From the NCBI GenBank assembly GCA_002104935.1, contig MCGT01000012.1:62001-126000 (forward strand): a DNA stretch of 64,000 bases. The letters are read 5' to 3'. This DNA comes from Hesseltinella vesiculosa (Eukaryota; Mucoromycota; Mucoromycetes; Mucorales; Cunninghamellaceae). A program made the translations under genes and the position numbers. Below are positions 44,929 through 57,246 of the stretch, in pieces. The stretch's first letter is position 1. Each line of letters starts with the position of its first letter. Below the pieces are notes generated by a model. It was not told where the DNA came from. It made no database searches and saw only the letters and a list, made by a program, of their open reading frames with translations.

Positions 44929-47900
44929 ATGGTCCTTCATGAATCGATTGATGCAGCACCAAAGGTGCCTGACAATATTACTCGATCGCGTATCAGCAAC
45001 TTCTTAGCCACAAGTGGTCAGTTCCATGCCATGGGTATCCATCATGGCCTCTGGACGCATCGTCATAGTGGCCACCCACATGTCTGCTTGGCCGTGCACA
45101 GTGTGCCTGATATGAAGGTGGGGAGCTTTAATGGCAACGTCTTGTTATGCTTGCCATTAGTATCTAATCGTTTCCTTTATCATTTATTGTACATTCCCAT
45201 AGCGCATTCCCTTCAAGGCAAGAATAACGAGCGAGGCGTGAGAGAGGGCGGGCTGAATAAAAAAGAAAACTCATGCCGATCGTTACACAGGAAGCCATTG
45301 TTCAACCGTTTGAAGCCATCGAACAGCTTGAGCGTAGCTTTGGTCCAAGCTGGTCCACCCATTGGTTCAAGGTTGATATCTGCATCCCGGACGATATGGC
45401 TGACAAGCCTGTTACCTTTTTATGGAACATGGAGAATGAAGGACTGATTTGGTCTAGCGACGGTGAACCCCTCCAGGGTCTGACGGGCGGAGGTGAGGGA
45501 TATCATGCACAAGCAAAGGCTGCACCGCTCACTCTTGATCCTTTCTTGCTCTAGACGGCCAGGAGCGACATGCCTACATTCTCACCAACAAGGCGAATAA
45601 AGGAGACACCTTCTCCTTTTACATCGAAGCTGCCTGCAATGGCATGTTTGGCGTGGGTGCCAACGATGCCATGGTCCCCGATCCCAACCGCACGTTCCGT
45701 ATCAAGGTGGCCGATTTGGTGGTGCCCAATGAACCTGTCCAACGCTTGTACCATGACCTCTCGTAAGGCATTTTTGGCTGCAACCATCAACGCCCGTCTT
45801 GCTTAGCTCCATTTTTTTCATAGTGTGATCAACGGCATCGCCTATGATACCGTCAATGGATCTGCGCGAGCTCGCAAAGCCATCTGGGTGCTGAACCAAG
45901 TCATCAACTGTTTCTCTCTCGAATCCAAAGACATTGACTCCTGCCTGGCTCTGACCAGAGCGTTTCTTTCGCAAACCAACGGTACCGGGCAACACCAAGT
46001 CACCGCTGTGGGCAATTGCCACATTGGTAATTTAAAATGGAAACGGTTGCTTTGGGATCTGACAGTTTCATGTAAATAGACACAGCATGGCTTTGGCCAT
46101 ATGATGAAACGAAACGAAAGGTAGCAAGATCTTGGGCAAGTCAACTGAATCTTCTGGAACGGTATCCATCCTACGTTTTCACTGGTTCTCAAGTAATAGG
46201 CCGCTTATGATCTCTGCTACCACAGGACTCTTACCGTCACTTTGTAGGTGCAACAATATGAATGGCTCAAGGAGCTCTACCCCACATTGTTTGACAAGAT
46301 CAAGGAGCAGGAAAAGCAAGGCCGATGGGAAATCATTGGCGGAGTAAGCCCCCCTATCAACAAAAAAAACCAAACAAACGTTTTCTCATTGGCTTTTTAT
46401 AGAGCTGGGTAGAACATGGTGAGTAGCGCTTGAGTTAGAAACCTAGCTAGATCATGACCTCTCTCATTCTTCTTTAGACACCAACATGCCCAGCGGTGAG
46501 TCTCTCTGTCGACAAATGCTTCTTGGCCAGCGTTTTTACGAGCAGCACTTTGGCAAGCGTACCAATGTCTTCTGGCTTCCGGACTCGTTTGGTTACTCTG
46601 GTCAGGTACGAAAAAAAAAAAAAAAAAGGTGCTCGCCTGAGACTGCTTGACCGACCCTCATTTTGTAGCTTCCGCAAGTGCTCAAGCAATCGGGCTGTGA
46701 TTACTTCTTCACGCAAAAGCTTTCGTGGAACAACATCAACAAATTCCCACTGACGACGTTCTGGTGGACTGGGATCGACAATTCCAGCATCCTGACCCAT
46801 TTGACACCAGCTGACACGTAAGTTATTGACCTTCAAGTCGGCTCTGGGTCAGTTCTATATTCACCTGATTTCATCTAAAGATACAACGCTGAAGTCCGTC
46901 CGAGTGAATTGCAAAAGTGGTAAAGTACACCTCCCACCCGACCGGCTCTCATTCACTTACTTTTCTTGCTAGCGTGAACAACCACCACGACCTCGAAGCC
47001 TCAAACCAAAGTCTCCTGGTATTTGGGTAATGCTTCCTTCGACTCTTTCACTACCTGAGCATCCCTCACCCATTTTATGGAATCTAGGCATGGCGATGGT
47101 GGCGGTGGCCCAACACCCGAGCATCTTGAACGTCTTGTCCGTTTGACCGACGTGGTAAGTCACTTTTGAGCAACATTCTCTTTTATTCACTCACCTCCTA
47201 TCTCTCTTGCAGGACGGCGTACCTGTGTGCAAACCTGGTCGCGTGGACGACTTTTTTGCCCAGGTCGCTTCAACCAGTGAAAAACTTCAATCCTACAAAG
47301 GTGAACTCGTAAGTCCTAGCCTGAATAGCCAAGACTTCATGATCCACCTGACCCTCCATTTTTTTTTTTTTTGGTCACAGTACTTGGAATTCCATCGTGG
47401 CACGTACACGACCCAGGCTTTAGTGAAGCGTGGCAATCGACAATGTGAAGTATTGATCCGTGACGCGGAATTCCTGGCTACAGCAGCCCGCCTCTTGGCC
47501 AAGGACCGCCCAACCTCGTACTCCTACCCGACAGAGGACATTCAACGCCTGTGGAAACTGATCTGTCTAAACCAATTCCACGATTGTCTTCCCGGCTCAT
47601 CCATCGGCCTGGCCTTTGTTGATGTCCATGCTGTAAGCAGGAGATCGGTGCTCACCCTGCCACCTTTTTCATCTGCTGACTCTTTTGCTCCCTCACCAGT
47701 TCCATCGTGAAGTTATCTACGAATCGCTGACCCTCCGAAGAAAGGCCCAGGACTATATTTTGTTCAATGAGGAAGCCCAAGTTCTCGGTCACAAACACAA
47801 AAATGGTCAAGATGGTAAGCCGCCTCGATGAAGAAAGGATTGGCATACGCCGTGTTTGAACCTCCTCTCTATTTTACGTCTGAACTAGGCCTTGCTGTGT

Positions 47901-49953
47901 TCAACACCCTTCCCTGGCCCCGTACGGATGTGATAGCCTTGCCCCAGAAAAACACATGTTGGCTGGGACAGCAAACGAACGACGACAATGAATACATCGT
48001 TGGTAAACTTTTGCTGAAGTTTTTCTGGAGCACAGCATGTCATCATGCATCCATCTCACTCATCGTATTTAACGCCTAGTTGATCACGTACCTGGCTTCT
48101 CTGTGTCCGGCATCACTTCTAACTCTTTAAAGAAATCAAAGGAAGACGCCAAAGGTAGCATGCATATCATTTTCCTAAAAAAAAAAAGATCTAACCCTGC
48201 TCTTTTTTTTTTTCCATGCAGCTTATCAACGAAGTGATGGTCAATTTGTATTGGAAAATGGCAACCTCCAAGCTGTCTTCAATGGCTCGGGCCAGCTGGT
48301 TGAATTGCACGACAAACATACCACTGAACGGTAATGAGAAAAGTGCAAAGGTGGAGGATGGGGGCCATTGACGTTTTGCTCTTGTACAGCGGCAACCTTG
48401 TGAAAAACGGGTGTAAAGGCAACATGCTCCAGCTCTATGAAGATGTGGTAAGACTATCAAAGCGGCAGCAATGATGATTAGCATCTCACCAATTTTGATA
48501 ACATCGTAGCCAACTTACTGGGACGCTTGGGATGGTAACCATCACCTGAAGCCCCGCTGCGTCTCTCACCGTTTTTTTTTTTTTTTTTTTAGTCGAAATC
48601 TACCACCTTCAAAAATTCAAAGTGCTTGAGGGAGGCAATGGTGTCAAGGTATACGATCTACAGCTCCATGCAGCCATCCTCACAATTTTTTTTTTCCTTT
48701 CAAAAGATCACGGCCAGCGGCCCTCTGCGAGCCGAGCTACAATTCCGCCAAGCCATCTCGGACGCCAGCTGGCTTGAACAAACCATCAGCCTCACATCGG
48801 TTGGCTCCATCATCGAATTCGACACCAATGTGGAATGGCACGAAAGTCATCAGTTCTTGGTAAGCACGTTGGCAAGTTTTGTACTGGTTATTCATCTGGC
48901 TGTTTTTTCTTGCTGCCAACAGAAAACGGAATTCAACTGGAATCTCATCAGCGACTTTGTAAGTGGCATCTCTAAGATTTAGCGCGAAGTAGGATGAGCT
49001 GAGAGTCTGACGACATCTTGTCTCTGTTTTCTCTCCTTACAGGCCACCTATGATATCCAGCACGGGGTCCTGCGACGCCCAAACCATTACAACACGACGA
49101 ATGACTCGGCCAAATTCGAGGTACGTGAACGAAGCTAGGCTTATTAAATGATTTTGCATGACACCACTGACAAACAGCTCCATCCTTAGGTGTGCGGACA
49201 CAAGTTCGCCGACTTGTCCGATGCTACCTATGGTGTGGCCTTGATCAACAATTGCAAGTATGGCTATGCAACCCATGGCACCAGCCAACGACTGTCCTTG
49301 CTGCGATCACCCAAAGGGCCCGATGAAAATGCCGACATGGGTGAGCCCATGGAAGAGACGAAATCGTCGTTATTGGTTGCCCCATCTCAACCATTTTCAT
49401 TTTTCACCTAGGCCAACATCAATTCAAGTACGCAATTTATCCCCATCGTGGTGATTACACATCCTCAGATGTAGTTCGCAAAGCTTTGGAATTCAATGTG
49501 CCGCTCTCGGTCAGGTAATCTAGGACAAAAGCAAAAGAACCAACCTCCAACTCACTCTTTCCCCCCTGTAGACAAACCACTCATTTACCCAAATCACAGA
49601 TGATCGTGCCGCCTTTGTTTACCCTTGATCCCCCTGACCGTGTCATCTTGGACACAATCAAGCTTGCAGAGGACGACAATGGCAGTGGAAATACAGTTGT
49701 GCTCCGTCTTTATGAAGCCTACGGAGGCCAATGCACCGTGCATATCCACAGGTAAAAAAAAAAAAAAAAAATTGAGAAAATGCAGCGCCCTGACCCTTTA
49801 TTTTTCATGCTAAATAGCTCTTTGGAGATCAGCAATGTGCAAATATCCAATGTGTTGGAAGACGATCTTGAAGTTGTCCCTGGATTTGCCAAGCATAAAT
49901 TTATCTTGACGCTGACACCATTCCAAATCATGACACTGAAGCTGACCCTTTGA
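44929..49953 (+). CDS. AMS1: Alpha-mannosidase, glycoside hydrolase family 38 (vacuolar AMS1 type)
   Basis: A gene of about 20 exons encoding a large GH38 enzyme that removes alpha-linked mannose from free oligosaccharides in cytosol or vacuole. Family marks in order: [24 protein letters not shown], the active-site start [59 protein letters not shown] with the nucleophile Asp, [35 protein letters not shown], and [13 protein letters not shown]. The C-terminal lobe ends [13 protein letters not shown]. No signal peptide is seen, as in yeast Ams1, which reaches the vacuole by the Cvt pathway. Exon 2/3 joining is unclear: a GC-AG intron after ITSE keeps the frame. Confidence 0.95.
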
Positions 49954-50235
49954 GTCCAAGGCTTTTTCTTTATCTTTTTGATTTATGATTATTTATTAGC
50001 CATTGAAAAAGAAATAAAAGGGAGACGCCGCCATTGGATTCTCTAACGTTGACTGCTTGCGTGGCCCTATGACGTGACAAATTTAACCAGCTGACGACTG
50101 CGCACGCAAGCGCGGAAAAAAATGGAGGGTTTGTCAGCACTGAACAAAATCAGTGAGCGAATCTAGAGGGTTCCTTTTTCCCTTTTTCTTCCATTTTGCT
50201 ATTCTTGTCTCTTTTTTTTTAAAAAAATCGCCAAA

Positions 50236-51246
50236 ATGTCCATTGATTTCAAGGTGGCATATAAAGGCACGACCTATGCATTGGGTCAATGGCCACTGTC
50301 AGCAACGATTGACGATGTGAAGGATTGGTTGGAAACCGAGACGTCGATTCTCAAACAAGGGCAAAAGCTGCTTTGGAAAGGAAAGGTGCTGACCAATGAC
50401 GCAACATTGGAATCCATTGGCATCATTCCCGATGCCAAGATCATGCTCATGGGCAGCCCGCAACAGCAGATTGACGCTGTTCACAGCATGGATCGCACAT
50501 TACAACAACGAGCCAAAGTCACTGCTGCCTTTGCCCGCCACCCCAAGAAGCGGACCGCTGCCGGCAGCTCCCGTTCACTGCAAGACGTTCGCTATACCTT
50601 TCACCAGATCACTGTCCTCCCCGAGTTCCAAGGTCAAGACAAGGCTCGCAAGCTGCTGGAGCGACTACGAGACGACCGAGGAATCCAAGGCATCATGCAG
50701 CACTACAAATGGTCGGTGGGTGAGCTTGCGGAGCTGTCTCCCTTTGAACACGCTATCCTGGGGTACAATCGCAATGCTGGCGAGCGCATAGCTCTTCGCC
50801 TGCGCACCGACGACCTCTCCGGCTTCAGACACTATGACACCATCCGCAAGGTCCTACTGCACGAACTGACGCACAACGTATGACAAACCCGCTAGCATTT
50901 TCCTTTGTTCACCCTCACCCCCCTTTTTCTTTCTTTCTTTCTTTCTTTCTTTGTGTAGGTATGGGGCGACCATGACGAGAATTTCCACAAGCTGAATCGG
51001 CAATTGAACAAGGACGTGATCACCATGGATGTGACTTTTGGTGGACGAACGTTACAAGCTGTTGGTCCTCACTTTGAACCCGAGGAAGAGGAAGAGACTG
51101 GCTTGGCCAGTGGATCCCATCGGCTCGGCGGCCAAGGCACAATCCCGATATCCATTGCAGAAAGACGAGAGCGGGCAGTCCAAGCCGCCATGTACCGCCT
51201 GACCAAGCAGGAGGAACAAGAAATGGACGAAGGCTGTGGTTCCTGA
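50236..51246 (+). CDS. Ubiquitin-like + WLM-domain metalloprotease (Wss1-like)
   Basis: Two exons (50236-50877, 50959-51246) join to 309 residues. A ubiquitin-like fold comes first (residues about 1-75: MSIDFKVAYKGTTYALGQWP to DAKIMLMGSP). The WLM domain follows with YTFHQITVLPEF and the zinc motif HELTHNVWGDHDENF, that is HExxH plus a distal His, split by the intron right after HELTHN. Wss1-type proteases cut proteins crosslinked to DNA and act with SUMO/Cdc48. This UBL-WLM layout resembles a fission-yeast and plant subgroup. The C-terminus is acidic and ends KQEEQEMDEGCGS. I see no SUMO-binding or Cdc48 motif, so the partner is open. Confidence 0.93.
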
Positions 51247-51438
51247 GATGATCTGTCGTCCTCCGATTCCCCCCCCCCCATTCTGTACTAAACCTAGATA
51301 ACCATCACTATTGTAATAATGATAAAATAATATGTCAAATCCATTTGCAAGTCCAGTTTTTTTTTTATTTTCAAAAAAAAAAAAGAAACCAGCATGGATC
51401 CAAAGAGAGGGAAAACAAAAGAAGCAAGCTTGCTAAGT

Positions 51439-52116
51439 TTAACGGTAACGACGGAGAGACAAGGTGTTGCGACGCTTCCAGGAGGCGTGACGGCCGGAAC
51501 CACGGGTCTTGGTGAAGAGATGACCCTTGCCCTTGCCGCGGGACTTCTTGCCGATGGCGGTGAGACCACGAGCTTCGCGACGCTTGTGGACGGCGTTGAC
51601 GATCCAGTTGGCACGGGCATCACGACGGATAGCCTTGTGGGAGGGGTCGACAAGGATGACTTCAAAGTACTTGTAGGTAGAGTCTTGGTTGATCCAGTAG
51701 GAGTTCAAGACGCGGAGGTTGGCGCAGCGACGGCCAACACGTTCTTCGGCAGTGGATTGCAAAGAGCGTTGGTACTTGAGTTGGTTGACACCTTCGTTGA
51801 CAGGCTTGCCATAGGTGGCACCCTTGGGCACAGGGCGCTTGCGACCACCACGACGGACACGGACACGGTAGATCACGAAACCTTGCTTGGCCTTGTAGCC
51901 CAAACGACGAGCCTTGTCAGGGCGGGAAGGACGGGAAGCACGGTGGATCACGTTCAATTGACTGACCAAACAACAAAAAAGTGAGCGATTTGTGTTCCTT
52001 TTTGACATTCATCGATCGGCTTACCGGTATTCCCAACAACGGACACGGAGCAAGAAACGAAGAACATCGGATTGCTTCTTCTTTTGCAATTCCTCGAGAT
52101 ATTTGTAGGCACCCAT
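51439..52116 (-). CDS. RPL15: 60S ribosomal protein L15 (eL15)
   Basis: Two exons (52116-52025, 51961-51439) join to 204 residues, the exact family length. The start [18 protein letters not shown] is the conserved eL15 N-terminus, followed by [20 protein letters not shown], then [40 protein letters not shown], and the C-terminus ending SLRRYR. It is a component of the large cytosolic ribosomal subunit. The single intron lies within the Arg of EYRQ. The gene is codon-biased like RPL6. It is divergent from the AP-1 mu gene. Confidence 0.97.
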
Positions 52117-52500
52117 GGCTAGTCATGCAAAAAAAAAAAAAAAATGAGTTAAAATTTTTTATCGTATCTCGATCCATCCATCCATCCATTCATCTCTATT
52201 CATCCACTCCCAGTCTATTGATGAACCATCATCCGGAGTCCTGTTCGTCTTGCTGTCTTTTGTCATCGTATCTCCATCTAACCGTACCTTAAAGGATATG
52301 TGTCTAAAAAGAGAGGAAGAAGAAAAAGGAAAAAAAAAGAAGGCATGGCCATCAATTAACCTTGGGTTCAAACGCCGACGCCTGACCATCCAAAGAAATG
52401 GATGCCCATTTCGCTTCTGTTCTTTTCTTTTTTTTTTTTTCTCACCGCGTGCCTATTCCCCCCTTTATACTTGTTCACTCTATAAACATTACTTTGTAAC
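52117..52500. promoter_or_regulatory. Divergent promoter region of RPL15 and AP-1 mu
   Basis: 384 bp between the two starts. In RPL15 sense it carries a GGATGGATGGATGGATCGAG run (about 52168-52192), comparable to the GATGG repeats upstream of RPL6. It also has several T-runs and an AG-rich stretch near 52310-52345. Confidence 0.45.
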
Positions 52501-54241
52501 ATGGCTTCAGCAGGTAATGCAATGCAACTGAATAAATAGAAATCTTCAGTCATTTGGTTCAACTGGCCATGGCGTGCAATCACAAGACAAGAAAATCTGA
52601 TCCTCCCATCATCTTTTTAGTGTTTATTCTCGATTTGAAAGGCAAGGTCCTTATTTCAAGAAACTATCGAGGTGACATTCCAATGAGTGCTGTGGAAAAA
52701 TTCATGCCTCTGGTAATGCTCAACGAGAGACCATGGTCTAAGCGACTGACACTCGTTTTTTTTTTTTTTTAGGTCTCTGAAGCCGAAGATGAACAAGTGC
52801 CGTTGCCTTGTTTTACCCATGATGGCATTAGTTATTTGTATTTGAAGCATAGCAACCTGTATTGTAAGTGCATCGAACGAACAGTGGAAAGAATCAGCGT
52901 TCTCACTTTTTTTTTTTAAAAAAAAAGTGCTTGCCTTGACGAGGAAAAACACCAACGCGGCCTCGATCATGTTATACCTGCACAAGCTGACGCAAGTCTT
53001 TACGGAATACTTCAAGGAGCTGGAAGAAGAGTCGATCCGAGACAACTTTGTGATTGTGTATGAGTTGCTGGATGAAATGATGGACTTTGGCTATCCACAA
53101 ACCACCGAAACCAAGATCCTACAAGAATATATCACCCAAGACGCCTACAAGCTCGAGGTGCAAGTGAGACCACCTATGGCTGTCACCAATGCCGTGTCAT
53201 GGCGATCTGAAGGTGTCAAGTACAAGAAGAACGAAGTGTTTTTGGATGTCATTGAAAGCGTCAACCTGCTTGTCAATGCCAACGGCAACGTATTGCGAAG
53301 CGAAGTCCTGGGGGCCGTCAAAATGCGTTGTTACCTTTCTGGCATGCCAGAATTGCGCTTGGGTCTGAATGACAAGGTGATGTTTGAAGCTACGGGCCGA
53401 GGTAAACTATCAGAGCCAGAGCAAAAGCAGCATCTCACGCCCTTTTTTTAAAAGCCAACTCTGCCAAGGCGATTGAAATGGAAGACGTCAAGTTCCATCA
53501 ATGTGTGCGATTATCACGATTTGAAAACGACCGAACGATCAGCTTCATTCCTCCCGACGGTGACTTTGAATTGATGAGCTATCGACTACAAACGAGCGTC
53601 AAACCCTTGATCTGGGTTGAGGCTGTCGTGGAAACATATTCTGGATCTCGTGTGGAATACCTTGTCAAAGCCCGTGCCCAATTTAAGAAGAAGAGCTCAG
53701 CCAACAATGTCGAAATTGAAGTGCCTGTCCCCGATGATGCTGATACGCCCAAATTCAAGGTAAGCTCTCCCGACAAAAGACAAAGCCAGGGTGACGCTGA
53801 CTTTTTTTTTTATTTTTATTGTCTCTAGTGTAGCAGTGGCTCGGTCTCTTACAAGCCTGAGCGATCTTGTCTGGTGTGGAAGATGAAGCAATTCCAAGGC
53901 GGCAAAGAATTTATAATGCGTGCTCATTTTGGCTTGCCATCGGTACAAGCTGCGGAGGAGACCGAAAAGAAACCTCCTATCAACATTCGATTTGAAATCC
54001 CTTACTTTACGGTCTCGGGCATTCAAGTGCGTTATCTTAAGATCGTAGAAAAGAGCGGCTACAATGCTCTGCCTTGGGTTCGTTACATCACCCAAAACGG
54101 AGGTAAGGCAATGAATGAGTGATGTCACCGTGCGGATGACTAAGTTTTTTTTTTATTTTTTGAAACCTTTCGAACAAAGACTACCAAATGCGAATGCCGG
54201 ACAGCATCAAGGCCACTAAACAGTCTGCTCGCGATTATTAG
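52501..54241 (+). CDS. APM1: AP-1 clathrin adaptor medium (mu) subunit
   Basis: About seven exons encoding roughly 430 residues. The AP-1 mu subunit sorts YxxPhi cargo at the trans-Golgi/endosome. A 13-nt first exon (52501-52513, ATG GCT TCA GCA G) splices to 52621 to give MASAVFILDLKGKVLISRNY, the usual N-terminus. The longin-like part continues LTQVFTEYFKELEEESIRDN and IVYELLDEMMDFGYPQTTET. The mu-homology domain follows: AVSWRSEGVKYKKNEVFLDV, LGLNDKVMFEATGR, FIPPDGDFELMSYRL, and GIQVRYLKIVEKSGYNALPW with the end VRYITQNGDYQMR. The AP-1 (not AP-2) type is suggested by the SRNYRGDI start and SISP-like internal order. Confidence 0.95.
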
Positions 54242-54484
54242 ATGGACGCACTGTACAATTAAAGAATTTTTTTCATCCGGGCAGTCAATACCCTCATCAC
54301 TTTTTCATGCGGGGTTTCCCTTGACACATTGCCAACCCGCTTTTTGGATTTTCCCTTTTGTGTCAAACTTTTTTTTTTCTCTGTCTTAGTAGATCATCCC
54401 ACCCTTCCATGACTTTTTCTTTTTCTTCCTCGCTTTCACAGATACTTCACCTGTGTTTCTCGTTTGATAGCAAACTCCATCAAA

Positions 54485-55488
54485 ATGCTTACCCCTAAAG
54501 ACAAACGAAAGTGGCTATTCATTGGGATAGGGTTTGCCATCATCGCGATCATTTGTATTGTTGTCCCCGCCGTCGTTGTCACCACCAACAAACAGAAAGC
54601 TTCTGCCTCCAGCAGTTCCAATGCCCCAGCGTATGCCATGGCCCAATCACCCTATGATAATCTCACCCGAACCAGGAACCTCGATGAGCTAAAAGATCGC
54701 GAACGGATCTTTGTAATAGGCGATGTCCATGGTTGCGCCAATGAGCTCGCCACCCTCCTGGAGGATATCAAATACAACAAAACCACAGACGCTGTCATTT
54801 TGGCTGGTGACTTAACCATGAAAGGCTATGACAGCCCAGGTGTACTCGACCTTGCCATGAGAGAAAACATCTATTGCGTGCGTGGTAACCATGACGATAT
54901 GGTTGTCCGGTTCAAGACCTACGGCATTTCTACCGGCAGTATTCCCAAAGGCAACCAACGGCTCCCTGAAGGCGACGTGGCTGACCCATTGAAGTTTGAC
55001 GATGAACATGCTGTTTTGGCAAGGTATATATACTTTTCGAAAGCGGCTCCAGGCACTTTGTTAACCCCTCTCTTTTCACTCATAGAAATCTGACTGACGC
55101 GCAATATAATTATCTGGCTGCCTGTCCCATGGCCGTTGAACTGCCATTTCTGAACGCCTACGTGGTCCACGGTGGGTTGGATCCAAATGTTGATGATGTT
55201 GCCAACAACGACCCTTATACCGTGTTCAACGTGCGCGATGTCGTCAACGGTGTACCTACAAGAGACAATGACATCGGCGGCCACTGGACGGATTGGTACC
55301 AAATCATTACCAACACCAAAAATACAACCAGGAAAGTCTACTATGGGCACGATGCTTCCCGTGGGTTAGATCTGGAAGCGGTCACCTTTGGCTTGGACAG
55401 CGCCTGTGTCTACGGCCACAAGCTGTCCGCTCTAGAAATTTATACACATGCCCTCACCCAGGTGAACTGTCCCAAGTATGCTAATTGA
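54485..55488 (+). CDS. PPN2-like membrane-anchored metallophosphatase (endopolyphosphatase family)
   Basis: Two exons (54485-55023, 55086-55488) join to 313 residues. A short cytosolic start (MLTPKDKRK) is followed by one transmembrane helix (WLFIGIGFAIIAIICIVVPA). Then comes a PPP-type metallophosphatase domain: IGDVHGCANELATLLED, LAGDLTMKGYDSPGV, CVRGNHDDMVVRF, VVHGGLDPNVDD, YYGHDASRGLD and LDSACVYGHKLSALEI, the full metal-binding set. This order matches yeast Ppn2, a zinc-dependent vacuolar endopolyphosphatase. The start could be 21 bp upstream (MIANSIKMLTPK). Vacuolar location is by family. It is next to AP-1 mu but not functionally linked by sequence. Confidence 0.88.
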
Positions 55489-55734
55489 ATCTGTACATTA
55501 AATAAATAAAAGTTGTTTGCATTGAATCCCATAGTACTACCTCCCAACTTTCGGCTTTCATGCATGTCGATGCTGACTTTTGTCTGAGTGATCAGATCCC
55601 GACGAAGTTTTTGCATGGGAGCTGGTTCTCGGCACAGGTGCTGAAACTCGAGTCAGCCAGAATCCGCCGCCTCGCATGTCGATTCCCCAGGAAACGGAGA
55701 TTGAATGTACCGGTAGTGTCCTTCATTTTGAAAA

Positions 55735-56000
55735 AAAAAAAAAAAAAGGAAATGCTACAGGACACTTTTGAGTGATCGGATCTGTGTGATATTTTATATG
55801 CGCTCGAACATACATGAATAATGTTGGTGCTGAAAAAACCAGGACAATTGGTGAAGATCGCCCAGCCAACTTTTAAGTAGATTCGTTTTGACATCTCCGA
55901 TTCCTACGCTAAAAAAAAAAGGAAAAACTGGCCATTTTCACCAGGGGTCCCCCAGGTGATCCGATAAAACATCAGCCCAAGGTCTAAGTCATTTTTTAGC
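55735..56000 (-). repeat. Dispersed repeat family A, uninterrupted copy
   Basis: It runs in the same orientation as the 22.5-kb copy and shows CTGAAAAAACCAGGAC, GATCGCCCAGCCAACTTTT, GATTCGTTTTGACATC and CTGGCCATTTTCACCAGGGG. The far end (CATCAGCCCAAGG to TTTTTTAGC) has diverged. It lies immediately left of a telomere-like repeat. Confidence 0.65.
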
Positions 56001-56088
56001 TGACAGATCAAAGATGCAAAATGGATTTCCGTCGTCATTTGGTGGCTGCCAGGTATTTCTTTGAGATGTGAAAAAATGTTTTTGACTG

Positions 56089-56117
56089 CCTAAACCCTAA
56101 ACCCTAAACCCTAATCC
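56089..56117 (+). repeat. Interstitial telomere-like repeat, (CCCTAAA)n
   Basis: About four heptamer units of CCCTAAA, ending CCCTAATCC, in the interior of the window. The reverse complement is TTTAGGG, the plant-type telomere unit. It is too short to be a functional telomere. Confidence 0.85.
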
Positions 56118-56139
56118 TTATATATTTTCAATTCAAATT

Positions 56140-56240
56140 TATTATCGGTTCGGTTTGAGAATCTGTAAAACGACAACCGATAGCAGTTTCGTTTTCGGTT
56201 CGGTTATCGCTTTTCGGCCTGCGATAACAAGCCCTACTTG
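56140..56240. repeat. Palindrome-like sequence with hAT-like end
   Basis: The stretch holds ATCGGTTCGGTTT at the left and TTTCGGTTCGGTTATCGC in the right part. Its right edge, read inward on the minus strand, is AGTAGGGCTTGTTATCGC, close to the AGTAGGGCTGGCAACGATAT found at about 60963. Both resemble hAT-type termini. No transposase is present. Confidence 0.35.
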
Positions 56241-56688
56241 CCATATCCACGGGACAGTTCAACAACATGGTTGTAGCAAAGAGGGAGCTCATTGTCCATT
56301 TCATCCTTTGATTTAGCAAACAGGATTGCTGGGTAGAGGCATTCAGACAGAAATAAACGGTACAGGAAAGAAAAAAAAACTGGTTTTCTCAGCCTCTCAC
56401 TCCGATGAGGGTGGTTTTTTTTTTTTTGCTTGACGCTCCCAAAAGTGATCCAATGCACAAGCTGACTTTGAGTTTTGATTTCTCAACATGAAGACTAGCT
56501 ACGGTTATGAAATGTTAATAGATTATACATCAAGACTAGGTCTATCTAATACTATGTTTTATTTATCGATTAGTGCAGTATTACGACTACAGCAAAAGAA
56601 TGAAGGCAAAACTCCGAAATATTGGATCACTTTTGGGAGCAACAGTAAACAGGGCCAGGATACAAGGAAGTAATGCCATATGGAAACG

Positions 56689-57008
56689 TAGCAACTTCCT
56701 GCTTGTTCCCAAGGTGTCTGCCAGAGGCAGCTCAAACTGGGCCAGGATAGAAGGAAGCAATATCATATACACGCGAACCAACAGTCTGCGATTCCCAGGA
56801 TGCCTGACAGGTATAAAAGGGCCAGTGAAGATGGATGCCAACCTTGACTCGTCCATTGTGGAGCAAAAAGATTTGAAGGATGTGCACAAAAGCATGGCCG
56901 AGGTGATTGAGACACATCGAGCGTGGTGTCAGCTCCTATAAGAAAAAAAGGAACGAGGTGAGGTATCGTCATCGGTCCAAAGTTTACTTCAACAGATTAC
57001 CTTTAAAC
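56689..57008. repeat. 320-bp perfect direct duplication, left copy
   Basis: Bases 56689-57008 and 57247-57566 are identical along 320 bp by eye, 558 bp apart. Just before the right copy an extra 87-bp unit of the same sequence is repeated (about 57160-57246, one or two differences). Its plus strand holds an open block ending EVIETHRAWCQLL, also seen in the right copy. A TATAAAAG box lies at about 56813. Confidence 0.85.
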
Positions 57009-57246
57009 GAGCCCTCGGCAGCTCTGCTTTGTACACATTCAAATCATCATACTATTCCACAAAACCAGAGATGCAAAACACAACTTGACTGCTTGTTCCC
57101 AGATATACTGCCGGTGTAAATAGGGCCAGAGATGAAGGGCGCAATGCCATATGGAAACTTAGCAACTTCCTGCTTGTTCCCAAGGTGTCTGCCAGAGACA
57201 GCTCAAACTGGGCCAGGATAGAAGGAAGCAATATCATATGGTAACT

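Noticed and set aside
51394..51984. 196-codon plus-strand ORF
   Set aside because: Antisense shadow of ribosomal protein eL15.
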